Assembly: GCF_001905905.1 (NCBI RefSeq)
Contig: NZ_LIVT01000002.1
Span: 434,001-498,000, forward strand
Length of the DNA: 64,000 bases
Direction: 5' to 3'
Origin: Streptomyces sp. CB02366
Lineage (GTDB): Bacteria; Actinomycetota; Actinomycetes; Streptomycetales; Streptomycetaceae
Positions 39,728-49,227 of the stretch are shown piece after piece. The position numbers and the translations under genes were made by a program. Below the pieces are notes generated by a model, which saw only the letters and a list, made by a program, of their open reading frames with translations, made no database searches and was not told where the DNA came from. Positions within the stretch are counted from its first letter, which is position 1. Each line of letters begins with the position of its first letter.

Positions 39728-40249
39728 TCAGGGGATGACGATGACGGGGCGCTGCGCGCGGCGGGCGAGGCGGCCCGCCACGGAGCCGAAGATCCGGCCG
39801 ACGATGCCGTGCGTGGAGCCCACGACGATGGCGTCGGCGGCGTACTCCCGGCCGACCTCCTCCAGTTCGTGGCAGATGTCGCCGCCGCGCTCGACCAGCA
39901 CCCAGGGCACGTCGGAGAGGTAGTCCGCGCAGGCCAGCTCCAGGCCGAGGACCTCGGTGCGGTGGTCGGGGACGTCCACGAAGACGGGGGGTTCGCAGCC
40001 CGCCCAGACCGTGGTCGGCAGCCGGTTGGCGACATGCACGATGATCAGACCGGAGCCCGACCGGCCCGCCACGCCGATGGCGTACGCCAGGGCCCGCTCG
40101 CTGGACGTGGAGCCGTCGAAACCGACCACCACTCCGTGCCGGAAGGCGGGATCGCACGCATGGCGTGCTTCTTCGACCGTCCGCGGCTCCGACTCGGGGT
40201 CGGCTACCGGCTTGCGGTCCTTGGGTTCAGGGATTTCGTGACCGGCCAT
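39728..40249 (-). CDS. Universal stress protein
   Basis: The 173-aa protein has a single USP domain (about residues 38-173) after an acidic N-terminal tail: GVVVGFDGSTSSERALAYA at the start and the ATP-binding pattern GSTHGIVGRIFGSVAGRLARRAQRPVIVI at the end (G-x2-G-x9-G-S type). It probably binds ATP and responds to stress or growth arrest. It is convergent with glmS and divergent from adpA across about 1 kb. Confidence 0.88.
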   Translation of the reverse strand: MAGHEIPEPKDRKPVADPESEPRTVEEARHACDPAFRHGVVVGFDGSTSSERALAYAIGVAGRSGSGLIIVHVANRLPTTVWAGCEPPVFVDVPDHRTEVLGLELACADYLSDVPWVLVERGGDICHELEEVGREYAADAIVVGSTHGIVGRIFGSVAGRLARRAQRPVIVIP

Positions 40250-41293
40250 CGGTGTCTCGGCGAAGAGAATCCTCGTGAGGAGGGAACGGTTTCGACGTGC
40301 TTCGGGTACGCCAACTGAGGGTGAAGCTGTGTCCGGGAATCATCTTCCCAACCCCATACCCCCAAGGGTACGGCGTCACTCCTCCATCGCCCAGACCCCC
40401 GCAAAAGCGTGCGCGATGCTGGAGGGAGCATGCACGAGGCCGCCCGGGATGGCAATGCCGGTTGTGTCGTACACGCGCCTTGGAGCGGCCGAACACGGGT
40501 GACCGTCCTGTTTTCCGGGGCGACCGGAGACCGCCCGTCGCGCCCGGCGGCGAGGTGCGCACCGGTCTCTGTTGGCCACGCCGCGGCGGGTCCGCCGCCG
40601 GGGCCGGCGACCGCCCGGCGGACCCGCCGCGGCGCCCCTCCGGTCCGGACTCGGCGACGGCTTCCCCGAGGGTCGGCCGCAGGGGCGCCCGGGCCGCCGC
40701 CGGCAGGCCGCCCGCCCCAGGGCGGGCACGGCGGATCTCGTGTCCCACGGCGCATCGGGCGGCGAGTACGGCCCCGCGCCGCCCCGGTGCGTCACACCCC
40801 GCGAGGGGCCGCCGCGCCGGTGCGGGACGCTTCTGACGCACCGGGCGCCCGGTGCCGAGGGAGCGCACCGGCGCAGTGTTCTCCCAGCGGTTGTGCGCCC
40901 GGCGTGACCGGATTCAGCACACACAACCGATTGTTTCAAGCCAACTTCACCTGGCCCCCGCGCCCTTCGCCGGATGGCCGGACACCCCGCCGCCCACCAG
41001 GCAGGAACGGACCGCGCGGTACGCTTTCACCCGACGCGGACGGGCCACCTTCGCGAAGGGCACTTCCCTGTGCGCTTCGCGAGTGGAACGCTTCGTGATC
41101 GAACGCTTCACGCCACGTTTCCTTATCGACATTGAGCTGGTGGGGGAAGGTGTCACGGCGGAACCACGCGACGCAGTAGATTTTGATCTTGAAATCGGGG
41201 ACTGGGGACACGTGCGACACCGAGGGGAAACGTGCAGGAGCGACAGGCCCGTAAGGACCAGGGAGACGCGAACACCGAGGGGGGCTTAGCGTC
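40250..41293. promoter_or_regulatory. 1.04-kb regulatory region upstream of adpA
   Basis: No convincing gene lies here. Long upstream regions controlled by several regulators are known for adpA in other Streptomyces. The GC content drops towards adpA. Close to the gene are repeated GAACGCTTC elements (separate entry), and just before the ATG is GAGGGGGG as ribosome binding site. The left end contains the promoter of the stress protein. Confidence 0.6.
41085..41111. promoter_or_regulatory. Direct repeat GAACGCTTC and GTGA-N9-TCAC palindrome before adpA
   Basis: GAACGCTTC occurs at 41086-41094 and 41101-41109, 15 bases apart, with a degenerate third copy just upstream. The same segment contains GTGA (41095-41098) and TCAC (41108-41111), which fits a loose BldD-type box. 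Which protein binds is unknown. Confidence 0.45.
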
Positions 41294-42508
41294 ATGAGCC
41301 AGGACTCCGCCACCGCGACGGAGGCCGCACGCAAGCTGACCGGGCGGCGACGCCGGGAAGTCGTTGCCGTGCTGCTGTTCAGCGGTGGCCCTATCTTCGA
41401 GAGCTCCATCCCGCTCTCCGTTTTCGGAATCGACCGGCAGGACGCGGGAGTTCCCCGCTACCGCCTGCTGGTCTGCGGGGGCGAGGAAGGACCGCTGCGC
41501 ACCACCGGCGGCCTCGAACTCACCGCGCCGTACGGGCTGGAGGCGATCAGCAGGGCCGGCACCGTGGTGGTGCCCGCCTGGCGGTCGATCACCTCGCCGC
41601 CGCCCGCCGAGGCCCTGGACGCGCTGCGGCGCGCCCACGAGGAGGGCGCCCGCATCGTCGGTCTGTGCACGGGGGCCTTCGTGCTCGCGGCCGCCGGCCT
41701 GCTGGACGGCCGCCCGGCCACCACGCACTGGATGTACGCGCCGACGCTGGCCAAGCGCTATCCGTCGGTGCACGTCGATCCGCGCGAGCTGTTCGTGGAC
41801 GACGGCGATGTGCTCACCTCCGCCGGCACGGCCGCCGGGATCGACCTCTGCCTCCATATAGTCCGCACCGACCACGGCACGGAGGCCGCCGGGGCGCTCG
41901 CCCGCCGTCTCGTCGTGCCGCCGCGGCGCAGCGGGGGGCAGGAGCGCTACCTGGACAGGTCTTTACCGGAGGAGATCGGCTCCGACCCGCTCGCCGAGGT
42001 CGTGGCCTGGGCTCTGGAGCACCTGCACGAGCAGTTCGACGTGGAGACGCTCGCCGCGCGCGCCTACATGAGCAGGCGGACCTTCGACCGCAGGTTCCGC
42101 TCGCTCACCGGCAGCGCACCGTTGCAGTGGCTGATCACCCAGCGGGTGCTGCAGGCGCAGCGGCTGCTGGAGACCTCCGACTACTCGGTCGACGAGGTCG
42201 CCGGCCGCTGCGGCTTCCGCTCCCCGGTCGCGCTGCGCGGGCACTTCCGCCGCCAGCTCGGCTCCTCCCCCGCCGCGTACCGGGCCGCCTACCGGGCCCG
42301 TCGTCCGCAGGGGGCGGCGGAGAGCGCCGCGGCGGTCGAGGCGGTGGTGCCCAGCCAGGGGCCGCCGTCCGGACGGCGGGGTTCCCCGGCGTCTTCCGCA
42401 CCGGTCGCCCTGGCGGCCTCGATGGGGTCCGGGGAGCACTCCCTGCCCGGTCCTGACGCGTTCGTTCCCGGTCGCCCGGCCCTGCCGGGACAGCGGAGCG
42501 CCCCGTAG
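41294..42508 (+). CDS. adpA: AraC/GlxA-family developmental regulator AdpA
   Basis: The 404-aa protein joins a DJ-1/PfpI-like dimerisation domain (about residues 15-215, containing VVVPAWRSI and LCTGAFVLAAAGLLDGR) to an AraC double helix-turn-helix (about 235-335: RAYMSRRTFDRRFRSLTGSAPLQWL, then CGFRSPVALRGHFRRQLGSSPAAYR). This layout, the TTA codon at codon 224 in the linker and the adjacent ornA gene identify AdpA, the pleiotropic activator of aerial growth and secondary metabolism. ATG is preceded by GAGGGGGG. The unique C-terminal tail is Pro/Ser/Ala-rich. Translation should need the bldA leucyl-tRNA. Confidence 0.95.
   Translation: MSQDSATATEAARKLTGRRRREVVAVLLFSGGPIFESSIPLSVFGIDRQDAGVPRYRLLVCGGEEGPLRTTGGLELTAPYGLEAISRAGTVVVPAWRSITSPPPAEALDALRRAHEEGARIVGLCTGAFVLAAAGLLDGRPATTHWMYAPTLAKRYPSVHVDPRELFVDDGDVLTSAGTAAGIDLCLHIVRTDHGTEAAGALARRLVVPPRRSGGQERYLDRSLPEEIGSDPLAEVVAWALEHLHEQFDVETLAARAYMSRRTFDRRFRSLTGSAPLQWLITQRVLQAQRLLETSDYSVDEVAGRCGFRSPVALRGHFRRQLGSSPAAYRAAYRARRPQGAAESAAAVEAVVPSQGPPSGRRGSPASSAPVALAASMGSGEHSLPGPDAFVPGRPALPGQRSAP
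41963..41965 (+). other. In-frame TTA leucine codon in adpA (bldA dependence)
   Basis: Codon 224 reads TTA in the segment RYLDRSLPEE between the two domains. TTA is very rare in Streptomyces and is read only by the bldA tRNA, tying AdpA synthesis to development; the position matches that reported for other adpA genes. Confidence 0.93.
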
Positions 42509-42518
42509 GGTGGGGGCC

Positions 42519-43124
42519 ATGAACGACCGCATGGTGTGGATCGACTGCGAGATGACCGGGCTCTCGTTGACGGACGACGCACTCATCGAGGTGGCCGCGC
42601 TGGTCACCGACTCGGAGTTGAACGTGCTCGGCGAAGGGGTGGACATCGTGATCCGCCCGCCGGACGCGGCCCTGGAGACGATGCCCGAGGTGGTGCGGCA
42701 GATGCACACCGCCTCGGGCCTCCTCGACGAGCTGGCCGGGGGCACCACCCTGGCGGACGCCGAGGAGCAGGTCCTGGCCTACGTCCGCGAGCACGTGAAG
42801 GAGCCCGGCAAGGCTCCGCTCTGCGGAAACTCGGTCGGTACCGACCGCGGATTCCTGGCGCGGGACATGCGGGAGCTGGAGGGCTACCTCCACTACCGGA
42901 TCGTGGACGTGTCCTCGGTCAAGGAGCTGGCCCGGCGCTGGTTCCCCCGGGCGTACTTCAACAGTCCGGAGAAGAACGGCAACCACCGGGCGCTGGCCGA
43001 CATCCGTGACTCCATCACGGAGCTCCGCTACTACCGGGAGGCGGTCTTCGTGCCGCAGCCCGGCCCGGACTCCGAGCGCGCCAAGGAGATCGCGGCGCGG
43101 CTGGCGGCCCCGGCCGCACCGTAG
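42519..43124 (+). CDS. ornA: Oligoribonuclease
   Basis: The 201-aa DEDDh 3'-5' exonuclease shows WIDCEMTG (D/E pair), a middle GNSVGTDRGFL segment and NHRALADI with the catalytic His and Asp. It degrades 2-5 nt RNA oligomers and pGpG, so it also ends cyclic-di-GMP turnover. It starts 10 bases after adpA, an arrangement conserved in Streptomyces. ATG at 42519 is chosen over a GTG three codons earlier because GTGGGGG precedes it and homologues start MNDRMVWIDCEMTG. Confidence 0.95.
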   Translation: MNDRMVWIDCEMTGLSLTDDALIEVAALVTDSELNVLGEGVDIVIRPPDAALETMPEVVRQMHTASGLLDELAGGTTLADAEEQVLAYVREHVKEPGKAPLCGNSVGTDRGFLARDMRELEGYLHYRIVDVSSVKELARRWFPRAYFNSPEKNGNHRALADIRDSITELRYYREAVFVPQPGPDSERAKEIAARLAAPAAP

Positions 43125-43136
43125 GAACCCGCTGGT

Positions 43137-43159
43137 CACGGGCGCGATGAGCGCCCGTG
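43137..43159 (+). terminator. Terminator of adpA-ornA
   Basis: CACGGGCGC and its complement with a 5-base GATGA loop start 12 bases after the ornA stop. Confidence 0.75.
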
Positions 43160-43245
43160 GACCGGCCCGGGAAAACGGTGGCGCGAGCACCCTCCCGGAC
43201 CCTGTACACTTTTTCTCGGCCGGTCGGAAACGACCGGACGACATG

Positions 43246-43318
43246 GTGGGTATAGCTCAGATGGTAGAGCACCTGGTTGTGGTCCAGGATGTCGCGGGTT
43301 CAAGTCCCGTTACTCACC
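43246..43318 (+). tRNA. tRNA-His (anticodon GTG)
   Basis: A complete cloverleaf is visible: acceptor GTGGGTA/TACTCAC, D-arm GCTCAGATGGTAGAGC, anticodon stem CCTGG/CCAGG with GTG at 43279-43281, and T-arm CGGGTTCAAGTCCCG. The base before the acceptor (43245) is G and the discriminator (43318) is C, so the extra G-1:C73 pair typical of tRNA-His can form. CCA is not encoded. Confidence 0.96.
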
Positions 43319-43325
43319 CTGAGAG

Positions 43326-43355
43326 AAAGGCCCCGGTCCGCGGACCGGGGCCTTT
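43326..43355. terminator. Bidirectional terminator after tRNA-His
   Basis: A perfect 30-bp palindrome begins AAAGGCCCCGGTCCG and is followed by CCGCTTTT on the plus strand. It serves tRNA-His and, in the other direction, the LPMO gene that ends 33 bases away. Confidence 0.88.
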
Positions 43356-43388
43356 CCGCTTTTCCTGGTTCTCCTGGCGCGCGTCCGA

Positions 43389-43979
43389 TCAGAACGTGAC
43401 GTCGGAGCAGGCGTAGAACGCGTTGCCGGTGTCCGCGATGGTCCAGACGCCGAGGATCAGGTGCTTGCCCGACTTCTGGGGCAGGACGCCCGCGTGCGTG
43501 ACCGTGGTCCCCGGCTGCCGGCCGCCGAAGGGCACCGTCAGGAAGGGCTGCGGCTCCAGGTCGGCCCGGGTGAGGGGCTTCGAGGGGTCGTAGCCGTCCT
43601 TGGTGACGTAGTACCGGAAGTCGGTGGTGGCGTGCCGGGCGGTGATCCGCCAGCGGAAGGTGTGGCTCGCGCCGGCGCTCACGGAGGTGGCCGGCCAGGC
43701 GCCGCCGCGCGGGTCGTCCAGCTCGGCGAACCGCTGGTTGCCCCCGGCGCAGATCAGGCCGTCACGGGGGCCGCGCGCCGGGAAGCCCTTGGGGCCCTCC
43801 ACGCTCGGCGGCTCCCACTGGATCTGGCCGCAGTTGCGGACCGTTCCGTTGCCGCAGAGCTGCTGCCTGCTGATCGGCGAGTCGGTGTACCCGTGGCTCT
43901 GCGCGCTGCCCGAGGTGGCCAGCAGGGATGCCCCGGCGATGCCGAGGCCGAGGAGTAAGGACGTGATCTTTCTGCGCAT
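43389..43979 (-). CDS. AA10 lytic polysaccharide monooxygenase (chitin-active type)
   Basis: The 196-aa protein has a signal peptide (1-28, ending SAQS). The mature protein starts with H29 (HGYTDSPISR), which with H116 (ITARHATTD) forms the copper histidine brace. Further family features are RQQLCGNGT, QWEPPSVEGPKGFP and the closing GNAFYACSDVTF with an axial Phe. It oxidatively cleaves chitin (or cellulose) outside the cell. A perfect DasR-type dre palindrome lies about 70 bases upstream, so it should be induced by N-acetylglucosamine-derived signals. No carbohydrate-binding module is attached. Confidence 0.92.
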   Translation of the reverse strand: MRRKITSLLLGLGIAGASLLATSGSAQSHGYTDSPISRQQLCGNGTVRNCGQIQWEPPSVEGPKGFPARGPRDGLICAGGNQRFAELDDPRGGAWPATSVSAGASHTFRWRITARHATTDFRYYVTKDGYDPSKPLTRADLEPQPFLTVPFGGRQPGTTVTHAGVLPQKSGKHLILGVWTIADTGNAFYACSDVTF

Positions 43980-44046
43980 GTGGTGCTCCTGAGGTGAGGG
44001 GTGGAGCTTGCGGACAGACGGACCGGAGCGCGACGGCTCGCCGCGC

Positions 44047-44060
44047 TTGGTCTAGACCAA
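44047..44060. promoter_or_regulatory. DasR responsive element (dre) upstream of the LPMO gene
   Basis: TTGGTCTAGACCAA is a perfect 14-bp palindrome with the dre core TGGTCTAGACCA. It lies 67 bases upstream of the LPMO start and fits control of chitin-utilisation genes by the GntR-family regulator DasR. Confidence 0.88.
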
Positions 44061-44123
44061 GACGGAGAGTAGTCCTGTCCTTTGGTCATGTCCACACCAC
44101 TGAAAGACGCCCGGGTGGGCACG

Positions 44124-44168
44124 CGCGCCGGGCCGGTCCCGGAGGAAACCCGGGGCCGGCCCGGCGCG
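44124..44168 (-). terminator. Terminator of the TerD-nuclease gene
   Basis: A 13-bp perfect stem (CGCGCCGGGCCGG and complement) encloses 19 bases that contain a further CCC/GGG pairing. It starts 14 bases after the stop codon. Confidence 0.78.
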
Positions 44169-44182
44169 TGCGGAGGCCGCCG

Positions 44183-46273
44183 TCAGAGCGCCGGGGCCTC
44201 CACATGGGTGAGGACCTGGGCGTGGAAGCGGTCCACCGCGTCGTCGACGCTGCGGATGAAACCGGTCTCGGCGCTGCCCCGCCCGTTGCCCATGCCCTTG
44301 AACAGGGAGAGCCGGAAGCCGGTGATCTGCGCCCCGTCCTTCGGAAGGAGATCGGCGGGCTCCGGGCGCAGCCTCTCCAAGGTGCCGCGCGGCCCTGCCC
44401 CGCAGCCGTCCACCAGCGTCTCGATGTGCAGGTCGGCCGGGGCGTCGGAGAGCCGCCGCACCAGCCGCTTGGCCCGGGCGAGCGGGTAGCCCGTCCCCTC
44501 GGCGGGAATCTCGATCGACGTACGGAGTTTGCCTGTGCGCAGATCGGCGGTGATGCCGAGGACGCCCGGGGTGCCCTCGATGCGGATCTCCGCGTTCAGC
44601 CTCCCCTGCTCGCAGAGGCGGTCGGCCAGTTCGGTGCGGCGCGCGCCCGGATCGGAGCCGCGCCGGGCGCGCTGGACCGGCAGGACCTTCTGCCCCAGCT
44701 CACCGCCGAGCCGCAGGCAGACCTGCCGGACCAGCCGCTCCCAGTTCTCGATGACCTCCAGCGCGCGGGCGTCCCCCTGGCACAGGGTCTCCTCGTCGAT
44801 CCCCCGGCGTACGGGAACCCAGGCCGCGCCCATGTTCTGGAAGCCGTGGCAGCCGGAGTTCTCGTGCTGGAGGTACTGGAGGAGTTCCTGGAGCAGCCAG
44901 GCGTGCGCGGCGTTGCCGACCCCCTCGTGGCGGATCAGCATCTGCGCCTGGTGCACGACCTCGGCCCAGGACAGGTGCCAGAGCGCCACCTTGTGCTTGC
45001 GCCGCCGGTCGATCCGCACGTCGACGAGCGGGCTGCCCTCCAGCGCGACGTCGTTGGACAGGGTGATCACCGCCTCGTACCCGCGCCGGGCGGCGATGTC
45101 CATGTACGCCTGGACCTGGTCGGCCCTGAGCCCGTTCCCGTTGGTCTTGGTCTCCACCAGCGCGGTCCACAGCTTGCCCGCCCGCTCGACCCGGATCACC
45201 CCGTCCGGGCGGCGCGGCGTCTCCCCGTGGGCGAGGGCGACCTCGGTGAACGTCTCCATGCGGCCGGCCGGCGCGCCGAACCCCGCGGTGAGGCGGCGGC
45301 CGAACTCCGGCACCTGGGCCATGACGGACAGCACGACGGAGGTGGCGCGCGTCTCGCGCTCCCGGTCGCTCTTGAGCGCGGAGACGGGGAACAGCCGGGC
45401 GGTGCGCCAGGTGTCGTTGTCGGCGAGGGACTTCCTGGCCGTGCGGGGCAGCGTGACCTTCTTCTTCGCCGTACGGGGGCGACGCGCGGGCTTCGGTACG
45501 GGGGCGGAAGCGGCGGGGGCCGGCACGGCGGGGGCGGGCGGAGCGCCGGCCCCCGCCGGCCCGGCCGCCGGTTTCGCCGCCGCCCGGTCCGCCGCGCCCC
45601 CGTCCCGGCTCTGGGCGGGAACCCGCGCGGGCCGCTCCTCCCCGTCCGGCCCGGTGGCGGGCCGCTCCCCCGCGTCCGGCCCGGAGTCCACCGCGTCCGG
45701 GCCGGGGCCCTCCGCCTCCGCGCCGCTCTGCTCCGCGTCGTCGTCGATGTCGACGCCGTAGTCGGTCGCCAGTCCCGCGAGCCCGGAAGCGTACCCCTGG
45801 CCGACCGCGCGGAACTTCCACTCCCCCGCCCGCCGGTACAGCTCGCCGAAGATCAGGGCGCTGACCTCGTCGACGTCCTGCACGGCGAACCGGACGAGCC
45901 CGTCGCCCGCGCTGTCGGCGAGGGTGAGCCGGAGGCCGTCCAGCTCGCCGAAGCGGGAGCCCCCGTAGCGGCTGGCGGCGACGACCACCTTGTCGACCTC
46001 CGCCGGGACGGCGTCCAGGTCGAAGGAGATCCGGTCCTCGTCGCCGTCGGCCGTCGGGGTCTTGCCGAGCAGCTGCACGCTGCCCTCGCCCGCGACGGGG
46101 TTGTTGTAGAAGCAGAAGTCGACGTCGCTGCGGACCTTGCCGTCGGCGTCGAGCAGCAGGACGGATACGTCGGCGTCGCCCTCGCCCGTGGGGCTGCTCC
46201 AGCCCAGGCTGACCACCACGGACCCGATGTTCTCGCTCAGCGCCGCCAGGCCGATGTTGGCGCCCTTGACCAT
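44183..46273 (-). CDS. TerD-domain protein fused to a RecB-like PD-(D/E)XK nuclease domain
   Basis: The 696-aa protein starts with a TerD calcium-binding stress domain (about 1-185: VKGANIGL, DADVSVLLLDADGKVRSDVDFCFYNN, RYGGSRFGELDGL). A Pro/Ala-rich linker of about 90 residues follows. The C-terminal half contains a PD-(D/E)XK nuclease core: D357 in RRPDGVIRV, E374-T-K376 in ALVETKTN and Q386-x3-Y390 in DQVQAYMDIA, the RecB-family pattern. The last 200 residues are unassigned. Ter domains in stress and phage-defence networks are often linked to nucleases. ATG at 46273 gives the usual TerD beginning; a GTG at 46279 has a better-placed GGGGGG. Single gene with own terminator. Confidence 0.75.
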   Translation of the reverse strand: MVKGANIGLAALSENIGSVVVSLGWSSPTGEGDADVSVLLLDADGKVRSDVDFCFYNNPVAGEGSVQLLGKTPTADGDEDRISFDLDAVPAEVDKVVVAASRYGGSRFGELDGLRLTLADSAGDGLVRFAVQDVDEVSALIFGELYRRAGEWKFRAVGQGYASGLAGLATDYGVDIDDDAEQSGAEAEGPGPDAVDSGPDAGERPATGPDGEERPARVPAQSRDGGAADRAAAKPAAGPAGAGAPPAPAVPAPAASAPVPKPARRPRTAKKKVTLPRTARKSLADNDTWRTARLFPVSALKSDRERETRATSVVLSVMAQVPEFGRRLTAGFGAPAGRMETFTEVALAHGETPRRPDGVIRVERAGKLWTALVETKTNGNGLRADQVQAYMDIAARRGYEAVITLSNDVALEGSPLVDVRIDRRRKHKVALWHLSWAEVVHQAQMLIRHEGVGNAAHAWLLQELLQYLQHENSGCHGFQNMGAAWVPVRRGIDEETLCQGDARALEVIENWERLVRQVCLRLGGELGQKVLPVQRARRGSDPGARRTELADRLCEQGRLNAEIRIEGTPGVLGITADLRTGKLRTSIEIPAEGTGYPLARAKRLVRRLSDAPADLHIETLVDGCGAGPRGTLERLRPEPADLLPKDGAQITGFRLSLFKGMGNGRGSAETGFIRSVDDAVDRFHAQVLTHVEAPAL

Positions 46274-46473
46274 CTCGTGCACGAGGCCCCCCAGATGCAC
46301 AGCCGCCCGGAACGCACTCCGGCAGCCCACCGTGTGACGTGTGTGGTGCGTCACACAATCGCCGTACGCAGCGAACATTAGCCGCAGGAACCGGAGGGGG
46401 TGAAGAACTTGTGAAATCCGGAAGATCGGCCACCGCCGCGCCGCCGGGCCCCCGTCCGGCCACCGGCGCGCCG

Positions 46474-47511
46474 TCACGAAGAGTCGCGGACCACCAGCTC
46501 CGTGGGGAGGACCACCGAAGGGCGCTCGCCGCCCGGCGTCCGGCCGGCGATCTCGTCGAGGAGGAGCCGGGCCATGCGGCGGCCCATCTCCTCTATGGGC
46601 TGGCGGACGCTGGTGAGCGCCGGATGCATGTGGCGGGCGACCACCGAGTCGTCGAAGCCGACCAGGGCCACGTCCTCGGGGATGCGGCGGTCCGCCGCGC
46701 GCAGGACCTGGCGGGCTCCGGCGGCCATCACGTCGGAGGCGACGAAGACCGCGTCGAGGCCGGGGCGGCGGGCCAGGAGGTCGCGCATGGCCCGCGCGCC
46801 GCCCTCCTCGGTGAAGTCGGCGGGGGCGATCAGGCGCTCGTCGGGGGCCAGACCGGCGGCGGAGACGGCCGCGCGATAGCCGTCGAGGCGGCGCTGGGCG
46901 CCGTACACCTCCAGGCGGCCGGTGATCGTGGCGATCTGGCGGCGGCCCCGGGAGACCAGGTGCTCGACGGCCGCCCGCGCGCCCTCGTAGTTGTCGGAGT
47001 CCACCGAGGGCAGCGTCTCGCCCGCGTGGCGCGCACCGCTGATCACGCAGGGCATGCCCAACTGCTCCAGCAGCTCGGGCAGCGGGTCGTCGGCGTGCAC
47101 GGCGACCAGGAGGACGCCGTCGACGCGGTGGGCGGTGAGGTACTGGGCGAGGCGGCGGCGCTCGCGGTCGCTGCCGACGAGGGTGAGGAGGAGCTGCATC
47201 TCGGTGTCGGCCAGGGCCGCGCCGACGCCGCGCACGATCGCGGAGAAGTACGGCTCGGCGAAGAACCGGGTCTCCGGCTCGGGCACCACCAGCGCGATGG
47301 CATCGGTACGGTTGCCCGCCAGGGCACGGGCGGCGCGGTTGGGCACGTATCCCAGCTCGACCACGGCCGCCTCGACCGCCTGCCGGGTCGCTTCACTGAC
47401 CCGGGGCGAGCCGTTGATGACCCGCGAGGCGGTGCCGCGGCCGACGCCTGCCCGTGCCGCCACTTCTTCGAGCGTGGGCCGTCCGCCGCTCCGTACTCGC
47501 GCTGCCGCCAT
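46474..47511 (-). CDS. cebR: LacI-family cellobiose-responsive repressor CebR
   Basis: The 345-aa protein has a LacI helix-turn-helix (RPTLEEVAARAGVGRGTASRVINGSPRVSEATR, about 10-45) and a periplasmic-binding-protein-like sugar domain (about 65-340, with GFDDSVVARHMHPALTSVRQP). It follows bglC and the cebEFG genes, and perfect CebR boxes lie in its own promoter and before cebE, so the name is well supported. It represses cellobiose uptake and hydrolysis until cellobiose or a cello-oligosaccharide binds. ATG at 47511 has GGAGG 8 bases upstream, better than the start eight codons earlier. Confidence 0.92.
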   Translation of the reverse strand: MAAARVRSGGRPTLEEVAARAGVGRGTASRVINGSPRVSEATRQAVEAAVVELGYVPNRAARALAGNRTDAIALVVPEPETRFFAEPYFSAIVRGVGAALADTEMQLLLTLVGSDRERRRLAQYLTAHRVDGVLLVAVHADDPLPELLEQLGMPCVISGARHAGETLPSVDSDNYEGARAAVEHLVSRGRRQIATITGRLEVYGAQRRLDGYRAAVSAAGLAPDERLIAPADFTEEGGARAMRDLLARRPGLDAVFVASDVMAAGARQVLRAADRRIPEDVALVGFDDSVVARHMHPALTSVRQPIEEMGRRMARLLLDEIAGRTPGGERPSVVLPTELVVRDSS

Positions 47512-47603
47512 GGCCGCCTCCCCGTTCCCGGTCAATTTCTCACAGCCGTACAGTCAATCCAAGTCCTGGACCGATCACCCCGACGAGCGTACGGACAGCC
47601 TAA

Positions 47604-47617
47604 TGGGAGCGCTCCCA
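47604..47617. promoter_or_regulatory. CebR operator in the cebR promoter
   Basis: TGGGAGCGCTCCCA is the exact 14-bp CebR consensus, 93 bases before the cebR start and after the bglC terminator, implying autoregulation. Confidence 0.9.
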
Positions 47618-47633
47618 AAGGCGGCCGGAAAAC

Positions 47634-47671
47634 AACGGCGGGCCCGGCCGAGGACGGCCGGGCCCGCCGTT
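47634..47671 (-). terminator. Terminator of the cebEFG-bglC operon
   Basis: A perfect 17-bp stem (AACGGCGGGCCCGGCCG and complement) with AGGA loop lies 10 bases after the bglC stop. Confidence 0.92.
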
Positions 47672-47680
47672 CCCACGAGG

Positions 47681-49147
<1,467 letters not shown>

Positions 49148-49149
49148 GC

Positions 49150-49161
49150 GGGAGCGCTCCC
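49150..49161. promoter_or_regulatory. CebR-like box overlapping the bglC ribosome binding site
   Basis: GGGAGCGCTCCC matches the 12-bp core of the CebR box; the two outer positions differ (C and T instead of T and A). It ends 2 bases before the bglC ATG, inside the operon, and its AGGGAG half doubles as Shine-Dalgarno sequence. Confidence 0.75.
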
Positions 49162-49227
49162 TGAGGAAGTGAGGGGTGGGGAAGGAGGGGGAGGAAGGTG
49201 AGGGGGGGCCGCCCGGGGCGGGGCGGG

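Noticed and set aside
40852..41289. 145-codon plus-strand frame just upstream of adpA
   Set aside because: No ribosome binding site, biased composition, and it covers the expected adpA promoter and leader.
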